From Aquabacterium parvum (GTDB lineage: Bacteria; Pseudomonadota; Gammaproteobacteria; Burkholderiales; Burkholderiaceae_C), in assembly GCF_001447195.1 (NCBI RefSeq), contig NZ_LFRI01000341.1, forward strand, positions 186,001 through 250,000: DNA of 64,000 nucleotides, read 5' to 3'. The notes under the pieces were generated by a model that had not been told where the DNA came from, did no database searches, and worked only from the letters and a program-made list of their open reading frames with translations. Made by a program: the position numbers and the translations under genes. Shown here piece after piece: positions 1-10,871 of the stretch. Each line of letters starts with the position of its first letter. Within the stretch, counting starts at the first letter, position 1.

Positions 1-168
1 TTCCAGGCCCAGCATGCGGGCGGCAGATGCGTTGGCTTGCTCGTAGCGACCGCTGGCCAGGTCCTTGACCGTCACGGCCACAGAGAAATGGTCGAGCGAA
101 TTCAGAACGGCGCCTTGCAGCGCAGAAACGTCAAGCAAGCCTGGAGCGAGGGATTCGGCCATGGTCAT
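1..168 (-). CDS. PAS-domain signalling protein, N-terminal fragment
   Basis: The first 56 codons of a minus-strand gene run off the left edge of the window. The translation starts M-T-M-A-E-S and continues through a segment (L-N-S-L-D-H-F-S-V-A-V-T-V-K-D) and an 'N-A-S-A-A-R-M-L-G' stretch typical of the beginning of PAS domains in sensor kinases and diguanylate cyclases. ATG codons at 168 and 162 are in the same frame; neither has a strong ribosome-binding site, so the start is open by two codons. The output domain lies outside the window, so the class of protein cannot be told. Confidence 0.6.
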   Translation of the reverse strand, partial: MTMAESLAPGLLDVSALQGAVLNSLDHFSVAVTVKDLASGRYEQANASAARMLGLE

Positions 169-405
169 TGGAATTGTGTCATCGGCTTGAGCGCCAGGCG
201 CCCCTGACGTGGAGGAACTGCCGCGTCAATGTTCGCCGAATTTGCGCAGCGTGACTGTCCTTCAAACGAGGGATCGGTCCTGTATTTCCCTGCCATGCAG
301 GACATATGTCACACATTGCTGGCAGGAAACCACGAAGCAGCCATGCGGGACAATACGCGCTTTCCCACATCCGCGGCGTCCCCGGGGTCGCCACAGTTTG
401 CCAGC
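169..405. other. Intergenic region with one palindrome
   Basis: This 237-base gap separates the divergent PAS gene and dehydrogenase gene and should hold both promoters. The only clear symmetric element is the 10-bp palindrome GACATATGTC at 301-310. A weak -35/-10 pair (TTCAAA at 261-266, TATTTC at 283-288) could serve the plus-strand gene, but I would not rely on it. Confidence 0.3.
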
Positions 406-1293
406 ATGTCACACATCGCGTTGCTCGGATGCGGCCTGATGGGCCAGCCCATGGCCCGCCGCCTGCTTGCCGCCGGCCACCGCCTCAGCGCCTGGAACCG
501 AACACGAGCCAAGGCCGACGCCCTGTTGCCCGATGGCGCCACGGTGGCGTCATCGCCAGCCGAGGCGGTCGCCCAAGCCGACATCGTCATCGCCATGTTG
601 CAGGACGGCGATGCGGTGCGCGAGGTGCTGTTCGATGCGGGCCCGAGCTCAGCCATCCACACGATGCGCTCGGGCACTTTGTTCATCGACATGGGCTCGA
701 TACTGCCTGAGCAGGCCCGCGATCACGCTGACCGCCTGGGCGCTTCAGGCGTCGTCGCCCTGGATGCCCCCGTGTCGGGCGGCACGCTGGGCGCCGAAGC
801 CGGCACGCTGGCGATCATGGTCGGCGGCCCTGCGGAAGCGTTCGAGCGCGCACGCGAGGTGCTGGCGGTGTTGGGTCGGCCGGTGCACGTGGGGCCCACT
901 GGCTCGGGTCAATTGACCAAGCTCGCCAATCAGATGATCGTGGGCATCACCATCGGTGCGGTGGCCGAGGCGCTGCTGCTGGCCGAACGCGGTGGTGCCG
1001 ACCCAGCCAAAGTGCGGGAAGCCTTGCGCGGAGGCTTCGCGGAAAGCCGCATCCTCGAGGTGCACGGCCAGCGCATGGTCGAGGGCGACTTCGCCAAGCG
1101 CGGCTCGCTGTCCATCCAGCTCAAGGACCTGCGCAATGCAATGCACACCGCCGCAGGCATGCAGATGGACGCCCCCATCACCGCCGCCCTGACCGGGTTA
1201 TACGCCCAGGCGGCCGATCACGGCTTCGCCGACCTCGACCAGTCGGGGCTTTACTGCGAGCTCAAGCGGCGCCAAGGCCCTCACGGGCGCTGA
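406..1293 (+). CDS. NAD(P)-dependent beta-hydroxyacid dehydrogenase (3-hydroxyisobutyrate dehydrogenase family)
   Basis: This 295-residue protein has the N-terminal Rossmann motif G-C-G-L-M-G at residues 8-13, the family signature D-A-P-V-S-G-G at 120-126 and the expected catalytic lysine K172 in T-K-L-A-N-Q. Length and motifs match 3-hydroxyisobutyrate, tartronate semialdehyde and glyoxylate/succinic semialdehyde reductases; the sequence alone does not fix the substrate. The ATG at 406 is chosen because the Rossmann strand begins three residues later; the frame is open further upstream but that extension does not resemble the family. Its 3' end overlaps the convergent P450 gene by 32 bases. 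Confidence 0.85.
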   Translation: MSHIALLGCGLMGQPMARRLLAAGHRLSAWNRTRAKADALLPDGATVASSPAEAVAQADIVIAMLQDGDAVREVLFDAGPSSAIHTMRSGTLFIDMGSILPEQARDHADRLGASGVVALDAPVSGGTLGAEAGTLAIMVGGPAEAFERAREVLAVLGRPVHVGPTGSGQLTKLANQMIVGITIGAVAEALLLAERGGADPAKVREALRGGFAESRILEVHGQRMVEGDFAKRGSLSIQLKDLRNAMHTAAGMQMDAPITAALTGLYAQAADHGFADLDQSGLYCELKRRQGPHGR

Positions 1294-2734
1294 CGCGTTC
1301 TTGCAAGCGCAACCTCAGGCCCACGGGCACCATGGTCAGGGCCATGTGCTCTTCGGGCGGCAGGCCGTCCGGTGTGTCGATGCCGACGAGGTCGAAGTGC
1401 TTGAGGATCATCGCCGCAGCAAGCTTGATCTCCAGCAAGGCCAGGAAGCGTCCGGGGCAGATGCGAGGCCCGCTGCCAAAAGGCATGGACACCCGCTTGG
1501 CGTTGGCCGGCGCCAGCTCGGTGTGCTCGGTGAACCAGCGCTCCGGCATGAAGCTGGCGGCCTGGGGAAAGATGTCGTCACGCAGGGTGTCGTGGCGCAT
1601 GAGCAGCAGCACGGGGGTGCGAGCCCGGATGGCGACATCGCCGACCACGGTGTCCTTGAGCGCCTCGACGACGTTGAACGGCCCCACTGGCTTGAGGCGC
1701 ATGCTTTCGTGGATGCACGCCTCGAGCCAAGTCAGGCGACCGAGGTCGTCGGTCTCCCAGTCGCCCAGCTCACCCAATTCGCGATCGACTTCAGCGCGCG
1801 CACGCGCCAGCGCCGTCGGGTGACGCCACAGCAGGTCAAGCATCCACGACAGGCTGGTGGCGGTGGTGTCTTCGCCAGCCAGCAGCATGGTGAACACGTT
1901 GCCGGCCACGTCTTCGTCGGTCATGCCGCTGTCGGGCTCGTCGGCGGCAACGATCATGGCTTCCAGCAGGTTGGGCGGCGAGGCACGCCGCGATGGGTCC
2001 TGCAGGCGCACCCGGCCTTCGTCGATGAACCGGCGGATCGCGGCATTGACCACGCGCATGCTGTCGTCGAGTGCGCGGTCGGCGGGCAGTCTGACGTGCT
2101 GCCAATATGGGAAGACCGCGTGCGCACGGCGCCAGATCGCCGGGAAGATCTTGTCGAGGTGCCGCTGGATGACGTCGTCGTCCGAGCCCAGGGTGTCGAC
2201 CTCGGTGCCAAAGGCCAGGCCCGCGATGGCGTCCACGGTGAAGCGCATGAGTTCGGCCTGGAGGTCAAGGCCAGGCGCGCCCTGCTGCTGCTCGCGGGCA
2301 GCCAACTGCCAGCGTTGCCTCAAGCGGTGGGCCACCTTGAGCAAAGACGGGAAGTACGCCCTGACCTGCTGAGGCGCGAAGCTGGCCATCACCATGCGGC
2401 GCTGCCGGGACCAGGTTTCGCCCTCGGCCATGAACACGCCATCGGGGATGCCCATCTCGCGCATGATGGCCTGCATGCGCGAGGGGCGGCGGAAGGTGTC
2501 GGGGCGGTCCTTGAGGAGCTGACCGATCAGCTCGGCGTCGGTGACGACCAGGATCTTGAACCCACCGAGTTGCACGCGGAAGAAGGGCCCGTGCTCGTTG
2601 GCCCAATCGGCCAGGTTCTGGTGCATGCGATGCAGGTTGACCTGGAACACGTTGCCAACCAAGGGCCATGGACGGGGCCCAGGCAGGTCGCGAAGGGTAC
2701 GCAAGGCGGGACGCTGGAGGGAAGCGGTGCTCAT
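1262..2734 (-). CDS. Cytochrome P450
   Basis: This 490-residue cytosolic haem monooxygenase carries the I-helix oxygen-binding motif A-G-E-D-T-T near residue 288, the K-helix E-x-x-R (E-S-M-R) near 342, and the haem loop F-G-S-G-P-R-I-C-P-G-R near 415-425 with the proximal cysteine ligand. No reductase domain is fused, so separate redox partners are needed. The size and the E-D-T-T I-helix are closer to fatty-acid/alkane-type hydroxylases than to the ~400-residue camphor type, but that is inference. Start is the ATG at 2734, just before the D-L-P-G-P-R-P-W-P proline-rich hinge. An AraC-type regulator is divergent 94 bases away, and the 3' end overlaps the dehydrogenase gene. Confidence 0.92.
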   Translation of the reverse strand: MSTASLQRPALRTLRDLPGPRPWPLVGNVFQVNLHRMHQNLADWANEHGPFFRVQLGGFKILVVTDAELIGQLLKDRPDTFRRPSRMQAIMREMGIPDGVFMAEGETWSRQRRMVMASFAPQQVRAYFPSLLKVAHRLRQRWQLAAREQQQGAPGLDLQAELMRFTVDAIAGLAFGTEVDTLGSDDDVIQRHLDKIFPAIWRRAHAVFPYWQHVRLPADRALDDSMRVVNAAIRRFIDEGRVRLQDPSRRASPPNLLEAMIVAADEPDSGMTDEDVAGNVFTMLLAGEDTTATSLSWMLDLLWRHPTALARARAEVDRELGELGDWETDDLGRLTWLEACIHESMRLKPVGPFNVVEALKDTVVGDVAIRARTPVLLLMRHDTLRDDIFPQAASFMPERWFTEHTELAPANAKRVSMPFGSGPRICPGRFLALLEIKLAAAMILKHFDLVGIDTPDGLPPEEHMALTMVPVGLRLRLQERVSAREGLGAA

Positions 2735-2828
2735 GGGCAGATGGTGCCTGGTCCGCTGCGAACCGTCATTGGCAGCGGCCGCCATCCGATTGACCTCAGG
2801 AGCCACCCCAGCCGAGCGGTGCACTACC

Positions 2829-3914
2829 ATGCGAGCCGTGAGTGCCGATGCCGTCCCCTTGGGTTTTGCCGCCAGCTACGCGCGCCTGGTCGCCGACCAC
2901 GTGCGCGCCCGGGATCTGGACGCCAGCCCGGTGCTGCGAGCGCTTGGCCTGCCCGAGTCGGCCACCACCGAGCCTGAAGCCCCGTTGTGGGTGCCTGCCA
3001 CCCGCCTGAGCGAAGCCCTGAACCTCGCCACCGAGTTGTGCCAGGACCCCCAAACGCCGTGGCGGATCGCCCAGCAGGTGCGGCCGGCCAACATGGGTCC
3101 GCTGGGCTACACGCTGATCAGCTGCGAGGCGTTCGAGAACGGCCTGGCCCTGTTCGAGCGCCTGCAAAGCCTGGTCTGCACGCAGCTGCGGGCGGTGCAC
3201 CGCATCCAGGGTGACCGCCTGGTCAGCCAGCTCGACACCTTGGGCGAAGTGCCGAGGGACACGGCCCTGTGGGTGTTCGCGATGGCCTCGCGCATGGCAT
3301 TTGCGCGCTGGGTGTCAGGGCGGCACCTGGTGCTCGACGGCGTCTGGCTGCCCTGCCCTGCGCCGGCTGACGTCGGCCCGCTGCAGGCCTGGTATGGCTG
3401 CCCGATGCATTTCGATGCACCGGTGGCCAGCGAGCAGGCGCCTCTGGCCTGGTTGAACCTGCCCAACCCCCACGCGGACCCGCAGCTGCACCGCTTGATG
3501 AGCGCGGTCACCAACCAGCAGTGGGCCAGGCTCGGGCAGGACGGCAGCAGGCTGGCCAGCGTGCTGCGCCAGCACATCGCCCACCGCCTGCAATCGGGGC
3601 AACTGCCCAGGCTCGAAGACGTGGCGCCCGAGATCGAAGCCGACCTGGGCTTTTCACCCAGGCAGCTGCAGCGCAGGCTGGCCGATCAATCCCTGAGCTT
3701 CACGGAGCTCGTGGAAAGCGTGCGGCGCGACCAGGTGCTGCACGAGCTGCGGCACACCGACTTGCCGCTCAGCGAGGTCGCGCAGCGAGCCGCCTACGCC
3801 GAGCCCAGCTCCATGCACCGCGCCGTCAGGCGCTGGACAGGCCTCACGCCGCTGGTGGTGCGCCAGGGGCTGTCGCCACACACGCAGCCGGGCCCCGACG
3901 CCATCAGTCCTTGA
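2829..3914 (+). CDS. AraC/XylS-family transcriptional regulator (OruR/ArgR-like arabinose-binding-type N-terminus)
   Basis: This 361-residue protein has a C-terminal pair of helix-turn-helix motifs (about residues 255-355, including 'F-S-P-R-Q-L-Q-R-R-L' and 'L-S-E-V-A-Q-R-A-A-Y-A-E-P-S-S') and a long N-terminal domain of the 'AraC arabinose-binding' type seen in regulators of fatty-acid, ornithine and xenobiotic pathways. It is divergent from the P450 gene and convergent with the enoyl-CoA isomerase gene (11-base overlap), which suggests local control of one or both; that is inference. ATG 2829 is used; a GTG at 2838 in frame is an alternative. Confidence 0.85.
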   Translation: MRAVSADAVPLGFAASYARLVADHVRARDLDASPVLRALGLPESATTEPEAPLWVPATRLSEALNLATELCQDPQTPWRIAQQVRPANMGPLGYTLISCEAFENGLALFERLQSLVCTQLRAVHRIQGDRLVSQLDTLGEVPRDTALWVFAMASRMAFARWVSGRHLVLDGVWLPCPAPADVGPLQAWYGCPMHFDAPVASEQAPLAWLNLPNPHADPQLHRLMSAVTNQQWARLGQDGSRLASVLRQHIAHRLQSGQLPRLEDVAPEIEADLGFSPRQLQRRLADQSLSFTELVESVRRDQVLHELRHTDLPLSEVAQRAAYAEPSSMHRAVRRWTGLTPLVVRQGLSPHTQPGPDAISP

Positions 3915-4734
3915 ACGTCGGCGTCTGCTTGCTCATCGAGGCCATCATGGCGGCCATCAGGTCTTGCGACATCAGCATGGCCGCGTTCCAGCTGGCCATG
4001 TACTGCAGGCCATCGGCGACGCTGTGGTCGCGCGTGTGGTTGAGGATTTCCTTGGTGCCACGGATGGACAGAGGCGACTTGGCCGCGATCTGCAGGGCCA
4101 GCTCGTGCACGCCGGCATGCAGCGCCTCGCGCGACTCGTACACGCGGTTGACCAGCCCGATGCGCAGGGCCTCTTCGGCGTCGACCTTGCGACCGGTGTA
4201 GGCCAGCTCGCGCACCAGGCCCTGGCTGCCGATGATCTTGGGCAGGCGCTGCAGGGTGCCGACGTCGGCCACCATGCCGATGTCGATTTCCTTGATGGTG
4301 AAGTAGGCGTCGGCCGAGCAGTAGCGCATGTCGGCGCAGCTGATCAGGTCCACGCCGCCACCAACGCAACCCGAGTGGATGGCGGCCAGCACCGGCTTGC
4401 GGCAGCGCTCCAGGCTGGTCAGGGTGTCTTGCAGCTCGAGGATCAGCTCGCGCAGTTTCTCGCGCATGCGGCCGTCGCAGTCGTCCTTGATCTGGGCTTG
4501 CAGGCCCATCATCATCGTCAGGTCGATGCCGGAGGTGAAGTGCTTGCCTTCGCCTTGCAGCACCACGGCGCGCACCTCGGGCGTGCGGTCGGCCCACTGC
4601 ATGGCCGAGCGGATGTCCTGCCACACCTGCCAGTTCATGGCGTTGGCCTTCTCGGGCCGGTTGAGCGTGACGGTGGCCACCTTGTCGGCCAGGGTCAAGC
4701 GGATGGTTTCGAGCGTGGGGGTGGCGTTGGACAT
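3904..4734 (-). CDS. Delta(3,5)-delta(2,4)-dienoyl-CoA isomerase-like crotonase
   Basis: This 276-residue crotonase-fold protein should shift double bonds in odd-position unsaturated fatty acyl-CoAs. The oxyanion-hole segment is at 60-72 and 121-128 (S-G-C-V-G-G-G-V). D129, E149 and D157 occur with the spacing of the catalytic D176/E196/D204 triad of rat ECH1 (20 and 8 residues), and the segment 'A-D-V-G-T-L-Q-R-L-P-K' at 156-166 is diagnostic for that subgroup as opposed to ordinary enoyl-CoA hydratases. The ATG at 4734 is preferred over upstream starts because it begins the domain. The NTF2-like gene and fadH follow on the same strand upstream, giving a likely unit for unsaturated fatty-acid oxidation. 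Confidence 0.88.
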   Translation of the reverse strand: MSNATPTLETIRLTLADKVATVTLNRPEKANAMNWQVWQDIRSAMQWADRTPEVRAVVLQGEGKHFTSGIDLTMMMGLQAQIKDDCDGRMREKLRELILELQDTLTSLERCRKPVLAAIHSGCVGGGVDLISCADMRYCSADAYFTIKEIDIGMVADVGTLQRLPKIIGSQGLVRELAYTGRKVDAEEALRIGLVNRVYESREALHAGVHELALQIAAKSPLSIRGTKEILNHTRDHSVADGLQYMASWNAAMLMSQDLMAAMMASMSKQTPTFKD

Positions 4735-4790
4735 GGCGGTCTCCGTGTGCCCTTGGGGGAGGGATGTGTTGGCGTGCAATGCGACGGGGT

Positions 4791-5228
4791 TCAGCCCTTG
4801 TAGGCCGGCAGGAAGGCGGCCAGGCGGGCGCCCATCTCGGCGCCCAGGGCCTGCAGGCCGTTGAAGGGGCGCACCATGACTTCGAAGTCGACGATGCGTC
4901 CCTGTTCATCGAAGGCGATCATGTCGATGCCCTTGAGCGACTTGTCGCCCACCTTGGCGCTGAACTCCAGCACGACGTTCAGGCCGTCTTCGCTGGCCAG
5001 GGTGCGGTGGTAGGTGAAGTCCTGGAACACCGTCAGCACGGTGCTCAGGATCAGGTTGACGGCGGCCGCGCTTTGGTAGGGCTTGAAGGCCATGGGCGAG
5101 CGAAAGCAGGCGTCGTCGTGCAGGATGCCGGGCAGCTTCGACAGGTCGCGCGCGGCGACCATGTCGTGCCACGTTTGCAGCGAGGCCTGCACGGCGGGTT
5201 TGAGCGTGGCGGGAATCTGGGCACTCAT
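4791..5228 (-). CDS. NTF2/SnoaL-fold protein
   Basis: This 145-residue protein has the pattern of the nuclear-transport-factor-2/SnoaL superfamily: an N-terminal helix with W-H-D-M-V-A-A-R-D, 'I-L-H-D-D-A-C-F-R-S-P' and a C-terminal sheet 'R-I-V-D-F-E-V-M-V-R-P'. Members include isomerases, cyclases and binding proteins, so the function is not determined. It lies between the dienoyl-CoA isomerase and fadH genes on the same strand, which hints at a role with acyl-CoA or hydroxylated lipid intermediates. Start is the ATG at 5228. Confidence 0.75.
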   Translation of the reverse strand: MSAQIPATLKPAVQASLQTWHDMVAARDLSKLPGILHDDACFRSPMAFKPYQSAAAVNLILSTVLTVFQDFTYHRTLASEDGLNVVLEFSAKVGDKSLKGIDMIAFDEQGRIVDFEVMVRPFNGLQALGAEMGARLAAFLPAYKG

Positions 5229-5341
5229 CGGGTGGGCTCCTTCGATGCGTTTCAAGGAGGCTGCCGCCACACGTCCCAGTCGTCTCCCGGACGGCCTCTG
5301 GACGGTGGCAAACAGCGATTGCGGCCAGGCCGCAAGGACGC

Positions 5342-7526
<2,185 letters not shown>

Positions 7527-7532
7527 GTTTGC

Positions 7533-8093
7533 ATGTCCCTGGCCCACGCACTGCTGACGTCCCTGACCGAGAAGGCCTCGTCAGGCTACGACCTCGCCCG
7601 CCGTTTTGACAAGTCCATCGGCTACTTCTGGCGGGCCACGCACCAGCAGATCTACCGCGAGCTGGCGCGCATGGAAACGGCGGGCTGGATCGCCTCCGAG
7701 GCCGCCCCGGACGGCGGACGCACCCGCAAGAAGCTCTACACGGTCCAGCCAGCCGGCCTGGAGGAGCTCAAGCGCTGGGCGCGCGAGCCGGCCCCTCCCG
7801 TCGAGATGCGCGATGAGCTCATGGTCCGGCTGCGTGCCGACGCCGCCATCGGGCCGCTGGGCATGGAGGGCGAGATCGAGCGCCGGGGCCAGTTGCACGC
7901 CCAAAAGCTGGCGGCCTACCGCGCCATCGAGGCCCGGGACTTCCCGGCTGGCAAGCCCTTGTCGCGCGAAGCCAGGCTTCAGCACCTCATCCTCAAGACC
8001 GGGATCATGTACGAGGCCGGCTGGCTGGCCTGGTCCAAGGAAGCCTTGGCGGTGCTGAAAGAAGATGCCGTGGTCCGCCCTGTCGGCGGTTGA
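7533..8093 (+). CDS. PadR-family transcriptional regulator
   Basis: This 186-residue protein has the PadR winged-helix N-terminus (residues 1-80: 'L-L-T-S-L-T-E-K-A-S-S-G-Y-D-L' then 'T-H-Q-Q-I-Y-R-E-L-A-R-M-E') and the longer helical C-terminal dimerisation domain of subfamily 1 (Vir_act_alpha_C). Such repressors release DNA when a small ligand binds. It is divergent from fadH with two 16-bp palindromes between them, so it most likely controls fadH and itself. No ribosome-binding site precedes the ATG. Confidence 0.88.
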   Translation: MSLAHALLTSLTEKASSGYDLARRFDKSIGYFWRATHQQIYRELARMETAGWIASEAAPDGGRTRKKLYTVQPAGLEELKRWAREPAPPVEMRDELMVRLRADAAIGPLGMEGEIERRGQLHAQKLAAYRAIEARDFPAGKPLSREARLQHLILKTGIMYEAGWLAWSKEALAVLKEDAVVRPVGG

Positions 8094-8149
8094 CGGCGCA
8101 CGCGGGGCTCGCCCGCTCGATGTCACCGCAGAACCAGGTCAGCTGACGC

Positions 8150-9391
8150 TCAGCCGCCCGAGGGCGTGTGGTCCATCACCAGGCGATCACGCCCATCGTG
8201 CTTGGCCTGGTAGAGCGCCCGATCGGCGAGCGCCACCATCGTCGACAGGTCTCGCCCGTCCATGGCTGGGCGCCCCAAAGACACGCCAGCGCTGATCGTC
8301 ACGACGTCGCGCGTGGGCGAGGCCTCGTGGCGCAACTGCAGCGCGCGCACGGACTGCAACAACCGATCGGCCACCCGGTGGGCGACCACCTCGTCGGTGT
8401 GCGGCAAGAGCACGATGAACTCCTCGCCGCCCCATCGGGCCAGCGTGCCGTCGCCGCTCGCGAGCGTGTCCTGCAAGGCCTTGGCCACCAGGCGCAGGCA
8501 TTGATCGCCAGCGGGGTGCCCATGGTGGTCGTTGAAAGCCTTGAAGTGGTCGACATCCAGCAGCATCACGGCCAATTGCTCGCCCGTTTGGTGGTGGCGC
8601 TGCCAGCATTGCCAGGCCACCTCGTCGAAGCGGCGTCGGTTGGGCACGCCCGTGAGCGCATCCTGGCGGGACAAAGCCTCCAGCCTGGCTTGCGAGGCCT
8701 CGAGTTCGCGCCGCAAAGCCGCCGCGCGCTCCTTGCGCTGAAAGCGCAAACGCTCTTCGGCCTCGGTGCGAAAGTTCATCGCCAGGGTGTAGAACGCGAC
8801 CATCAGCAAGAGCAGGAACATGGGCACTTCGAGCTCAGGGTATGGCGAAGGAGCCCCCTGAGCCCCCCAAACCGTCAGCAGGTGCAAGGCAATGATGCAG
8901 CCACAAAACACCACGGCCAGCTGAAAGCGAAAGCGCATCACCAAGGTGCCAAAAACCAGGATGGGCAGCAAGCCGCAGCGGTACATGCCCGCGTAAGGGC
9001 TGTCGGTGAGCAACAGCACCGTCACCAGGCAAAAGGCCGCGAACACACCGCCGATCATCGCCACCCACTCGGTGACGGCGGCAGGCAGCCCCAGCACGAA
9101 CTCACGGAACCGCCAGCAAACCACCAGGAAAAACAAGGCAACCGGTGTGTAGACCACCAAACGCAAGCGCAAGGCCAGCTCGAAGCGATCGGGCACCATC
9201 ATCCAGTCCGAGAGCAAAAACAGGTTGAAGGCCACCAGGGAAAAGATGCCACTGATCAGGAAGTGGGTCTGACGCGCAGCCTTGCTGTCCTGAACAAAAC
9301 GGGCCTCTTCGGCAGGCTCGAACCGCAAACGCCCAAAGCGGCTCAGTCCAAGTCCGCTCAACACAGACCCGAGGTGCACAGGACTCGTCAC
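8150..9391 (-). CDS. Membrane diguanylate cyclase (GGDEF) A
   Basis: This 413-residue protein should make cyclic di-GMP. Residues about 44-200 hold some six hydrophobic segments, followed by a short coiled coil and a GGDEF domain (about 240-410) with the active-site motif G-G-E-E-F near residue 317. The R-x-x-D product-inhibition site expected five residues before that motif is absent (S-G-D-G is found). It overlaps the gene behind it by four bases (9388-9391), so the two GGDEF genes are translationally coupled; the pair look like a tandem duplication. Confidence 0.9.
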   Translation of the reverse strand: MTSPVHLGSVLSGLGLSRFGRLRFEPAEEARFVQDSKAARQTHFLISGIFSLVAFNLFLLSDWMMVPDRFELALRLRLVVYTPVALFFLVVCWRFREFVLGLPAAVTEWVAMIGGVFAAFCLVTVLLLTDSPYAGMYRCGLLPILVFGTLVMRFRFQLAVVFCGCIIALHLLTVWGAQGAPSPYPELEVPMFLLLLMVAFYTLAMNFRTEAEERLRFQRKERAAALRRELEASQARLEALSRQDALTGVPNRRRFDEVAWQCWQRHHQTGEQLAVMLLDVDHFKAFNDHHGHPAGDQCLRLVAKALQDTLASGDGTLARWGGEEFIVLLPHTDEVVAHRVADRLLQSVRALQLRHEASPTRDVVTISAGVSLGRPAMDGRDLSTMVALADRALYQAKHDGRDRLVMDHTPSGG

Positions 9392-10680
9392 GATCCAACC
9401 CCCTGTGGCAGCAAGCCGGCCTCATCGAGGCAATGCATTTCACCGTCCGCCAGCCGGGTGCAAACGCGGTTGCGGCCGCTGCCCTTGGCTGCGTAAAGCG
9501 CCTCATCGGCCTGCTTCAGGGTATCTGCCAGGCCGACCTCCTGGGCAGGCCTGACCGTGGCCACGCCCACGCTGACCGTCACCACCGGGCCACAACCCGG
9601 GGCGCCATGCGGCACGGCCAGGCCACGCACGACATCGCGCACCCGCTGGGCCACCGACATCGCCGTGCGCTGGTCCACGTCCACCATGATCAGCAGGAAC
9701 TCCTCGCCGCCCATGCGCGCCACCAGGTCGCCAGCGCGGCGGGAGCAACTGGTCAGCGCCCGGGCCACCGACTGCAGGCAGCGGTCCCCGGCCTGGTGGC
9801 CGTGGTGGTCGTTGTAGCGTTTGAAATGGTCCACATCGATGGCAACAAGCGCCACCGACAGGTCACGCTTTTGCGCATGCGCCCAGGTCTGCGCCAGGAA
9901 CGACTCGGCCGAACGGCGGTTGGCAACATCGGTCAGGGCATCGGTGGTGGCCAGGTGAGCGAGTTGCGCATGGGAGGTCTCGAGCGCGTCCTGAAGGGCG
10001 CGCTCTCGCTGTGCCATCAGGAAGGCGTAGCGCTCGTGGCGCTCCAGCGTGTAGTTGCCAAACAGCGTGAAAGACATCACCACCAACACCAGCAAGGTCG
10101 CGTTGATGTTGACCACACCCGTGAAGTCCGGCAACGTGAACACCAGGAAGGCCTGGACCAGCGCAACCCAGCCGGCCATCGCCATCGCAGGCCAGAACCG
10201 GGCCAAGGTGCAGGTGTAGACGACGATGATGTTGAGCTCGACGACCCTGGAGAGGGCCCATCGGCTCTCGGCCTGGAGAAGGATGACCCCGGTCAGCAAG
10301 ATCGCCAGCATCCCGGCCAGGGCGATGCCCCACTCGGTCAACTGAGCAGACCTGATCAGGCGCAAGGTCCACAGCCCCGCCAGCACCACCGGGGCAAACA
10401 CCCCCAGGCGCAGGGCGGCAGAAAGCCCCAGGGTCTCCGGCGTGAGCCACCAGTCGCTGACCAGCATGCCGGCAAACAACAACACCGCCGCCACACCGGA
10501 TGCGGTCACGTGTCGCAGCCTGTCCGCTGCGCACTCCTGCTGAAAGAAGGCTTCCAGCGCTGGCGGAAAGACCATCAGCGGGAAACCCCGCTCCAGGGTC
10601 TGCTCGACCAGCGCAGCGCGATCGGGAGGCTGTTGCCCCGTCACACCACCCTCTGATTGAATGACACCTGCTTGCGACAA
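9388..10680 (-). CDS. Membrane diguanylate cyclase (GGDEF) B
   Basis: This 430-residue paralogue of the following gene has the same plan: about six membrane segments (residues 50-220), a linker helix and a GGDEF domain with G-G-E-E-F and an intact inhibitory site R-A-G-D exactly five residues before it. The start is a TTG at 10680, supported by AGGAG six bases upstream; the first ATG in frame lies about 35 codons later. It is first in the two-gene unit. The signal sensed by the membrane domain is unknown. Confidence 0.88.
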   Translation of the reverse strand: MSQAGVIQSEGGVTGQQPPDRAALVEQTLERGFPLMVFPPALEAFFQQECAADRLRHVTASGVAAVLLFAGMLVSDWWLTPETLGLSAALRLGVFAPVVLAGLWTLRLIRSAQLTEWGIALAGMLAILLTGVILLQAESRWALSRVVELNIIVVYTCTLARFWPAMAMAGWVALVQAFLVFTLPDFTGVVNINATLLVLVVMSFTLFGNYTLERHERYAFLMAQRERALQDALETSHAQLAHLATTDALTDVANRRSAESFLAQTWAHAQKRDLSVALVAIDVDHFKRYNDHHGHQAGDRCLQSVARALTSCSRRAGDLVARMGGEEFLLIMVDVDQRTAMSVAQRVRDVVRGLAVPHGAPGCGPVVTVSVGVATVRPAQEVGLADTLKQADEALYAAKGSGRNRVCTRLADGEMHCLDEAGLLPQGVGS

Positions 10681-10815
10681 ACCCGACTCCTGCGGCGGCC
10701 CTGCCCCACAACACCGGGCACAGGCTGGACGCGATCATGCGACAGCCCATGAGAAAACGCCCCAGTGTTTGCGCGGCCCCTGGGGCAAGCCCACCCCAGC
10801 ATCCTGCACTTTTTC

Positions 10816-10847
10816 ACGCAAGGCGCAAGTGACGCAAGGCACAAGCG
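10816..10847. repeat. Tandem 16-bp direct repeat
   Basis: ACGCAAGGCGCAAGTG (10816-10831) is followed directly by ACGCAAGGCACAAGCG (10832-10847), 14 of 16 positions identical. It lies in the 190-base gap between the GGDEF unit and the VPV-repeat genes. It could be an operator pair or chance; nothing else is evident in this gap. Confidence 0.4.
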
Positions 10848-10871
10848 CGTCAACGGCTTGCCGGTTGCGGC

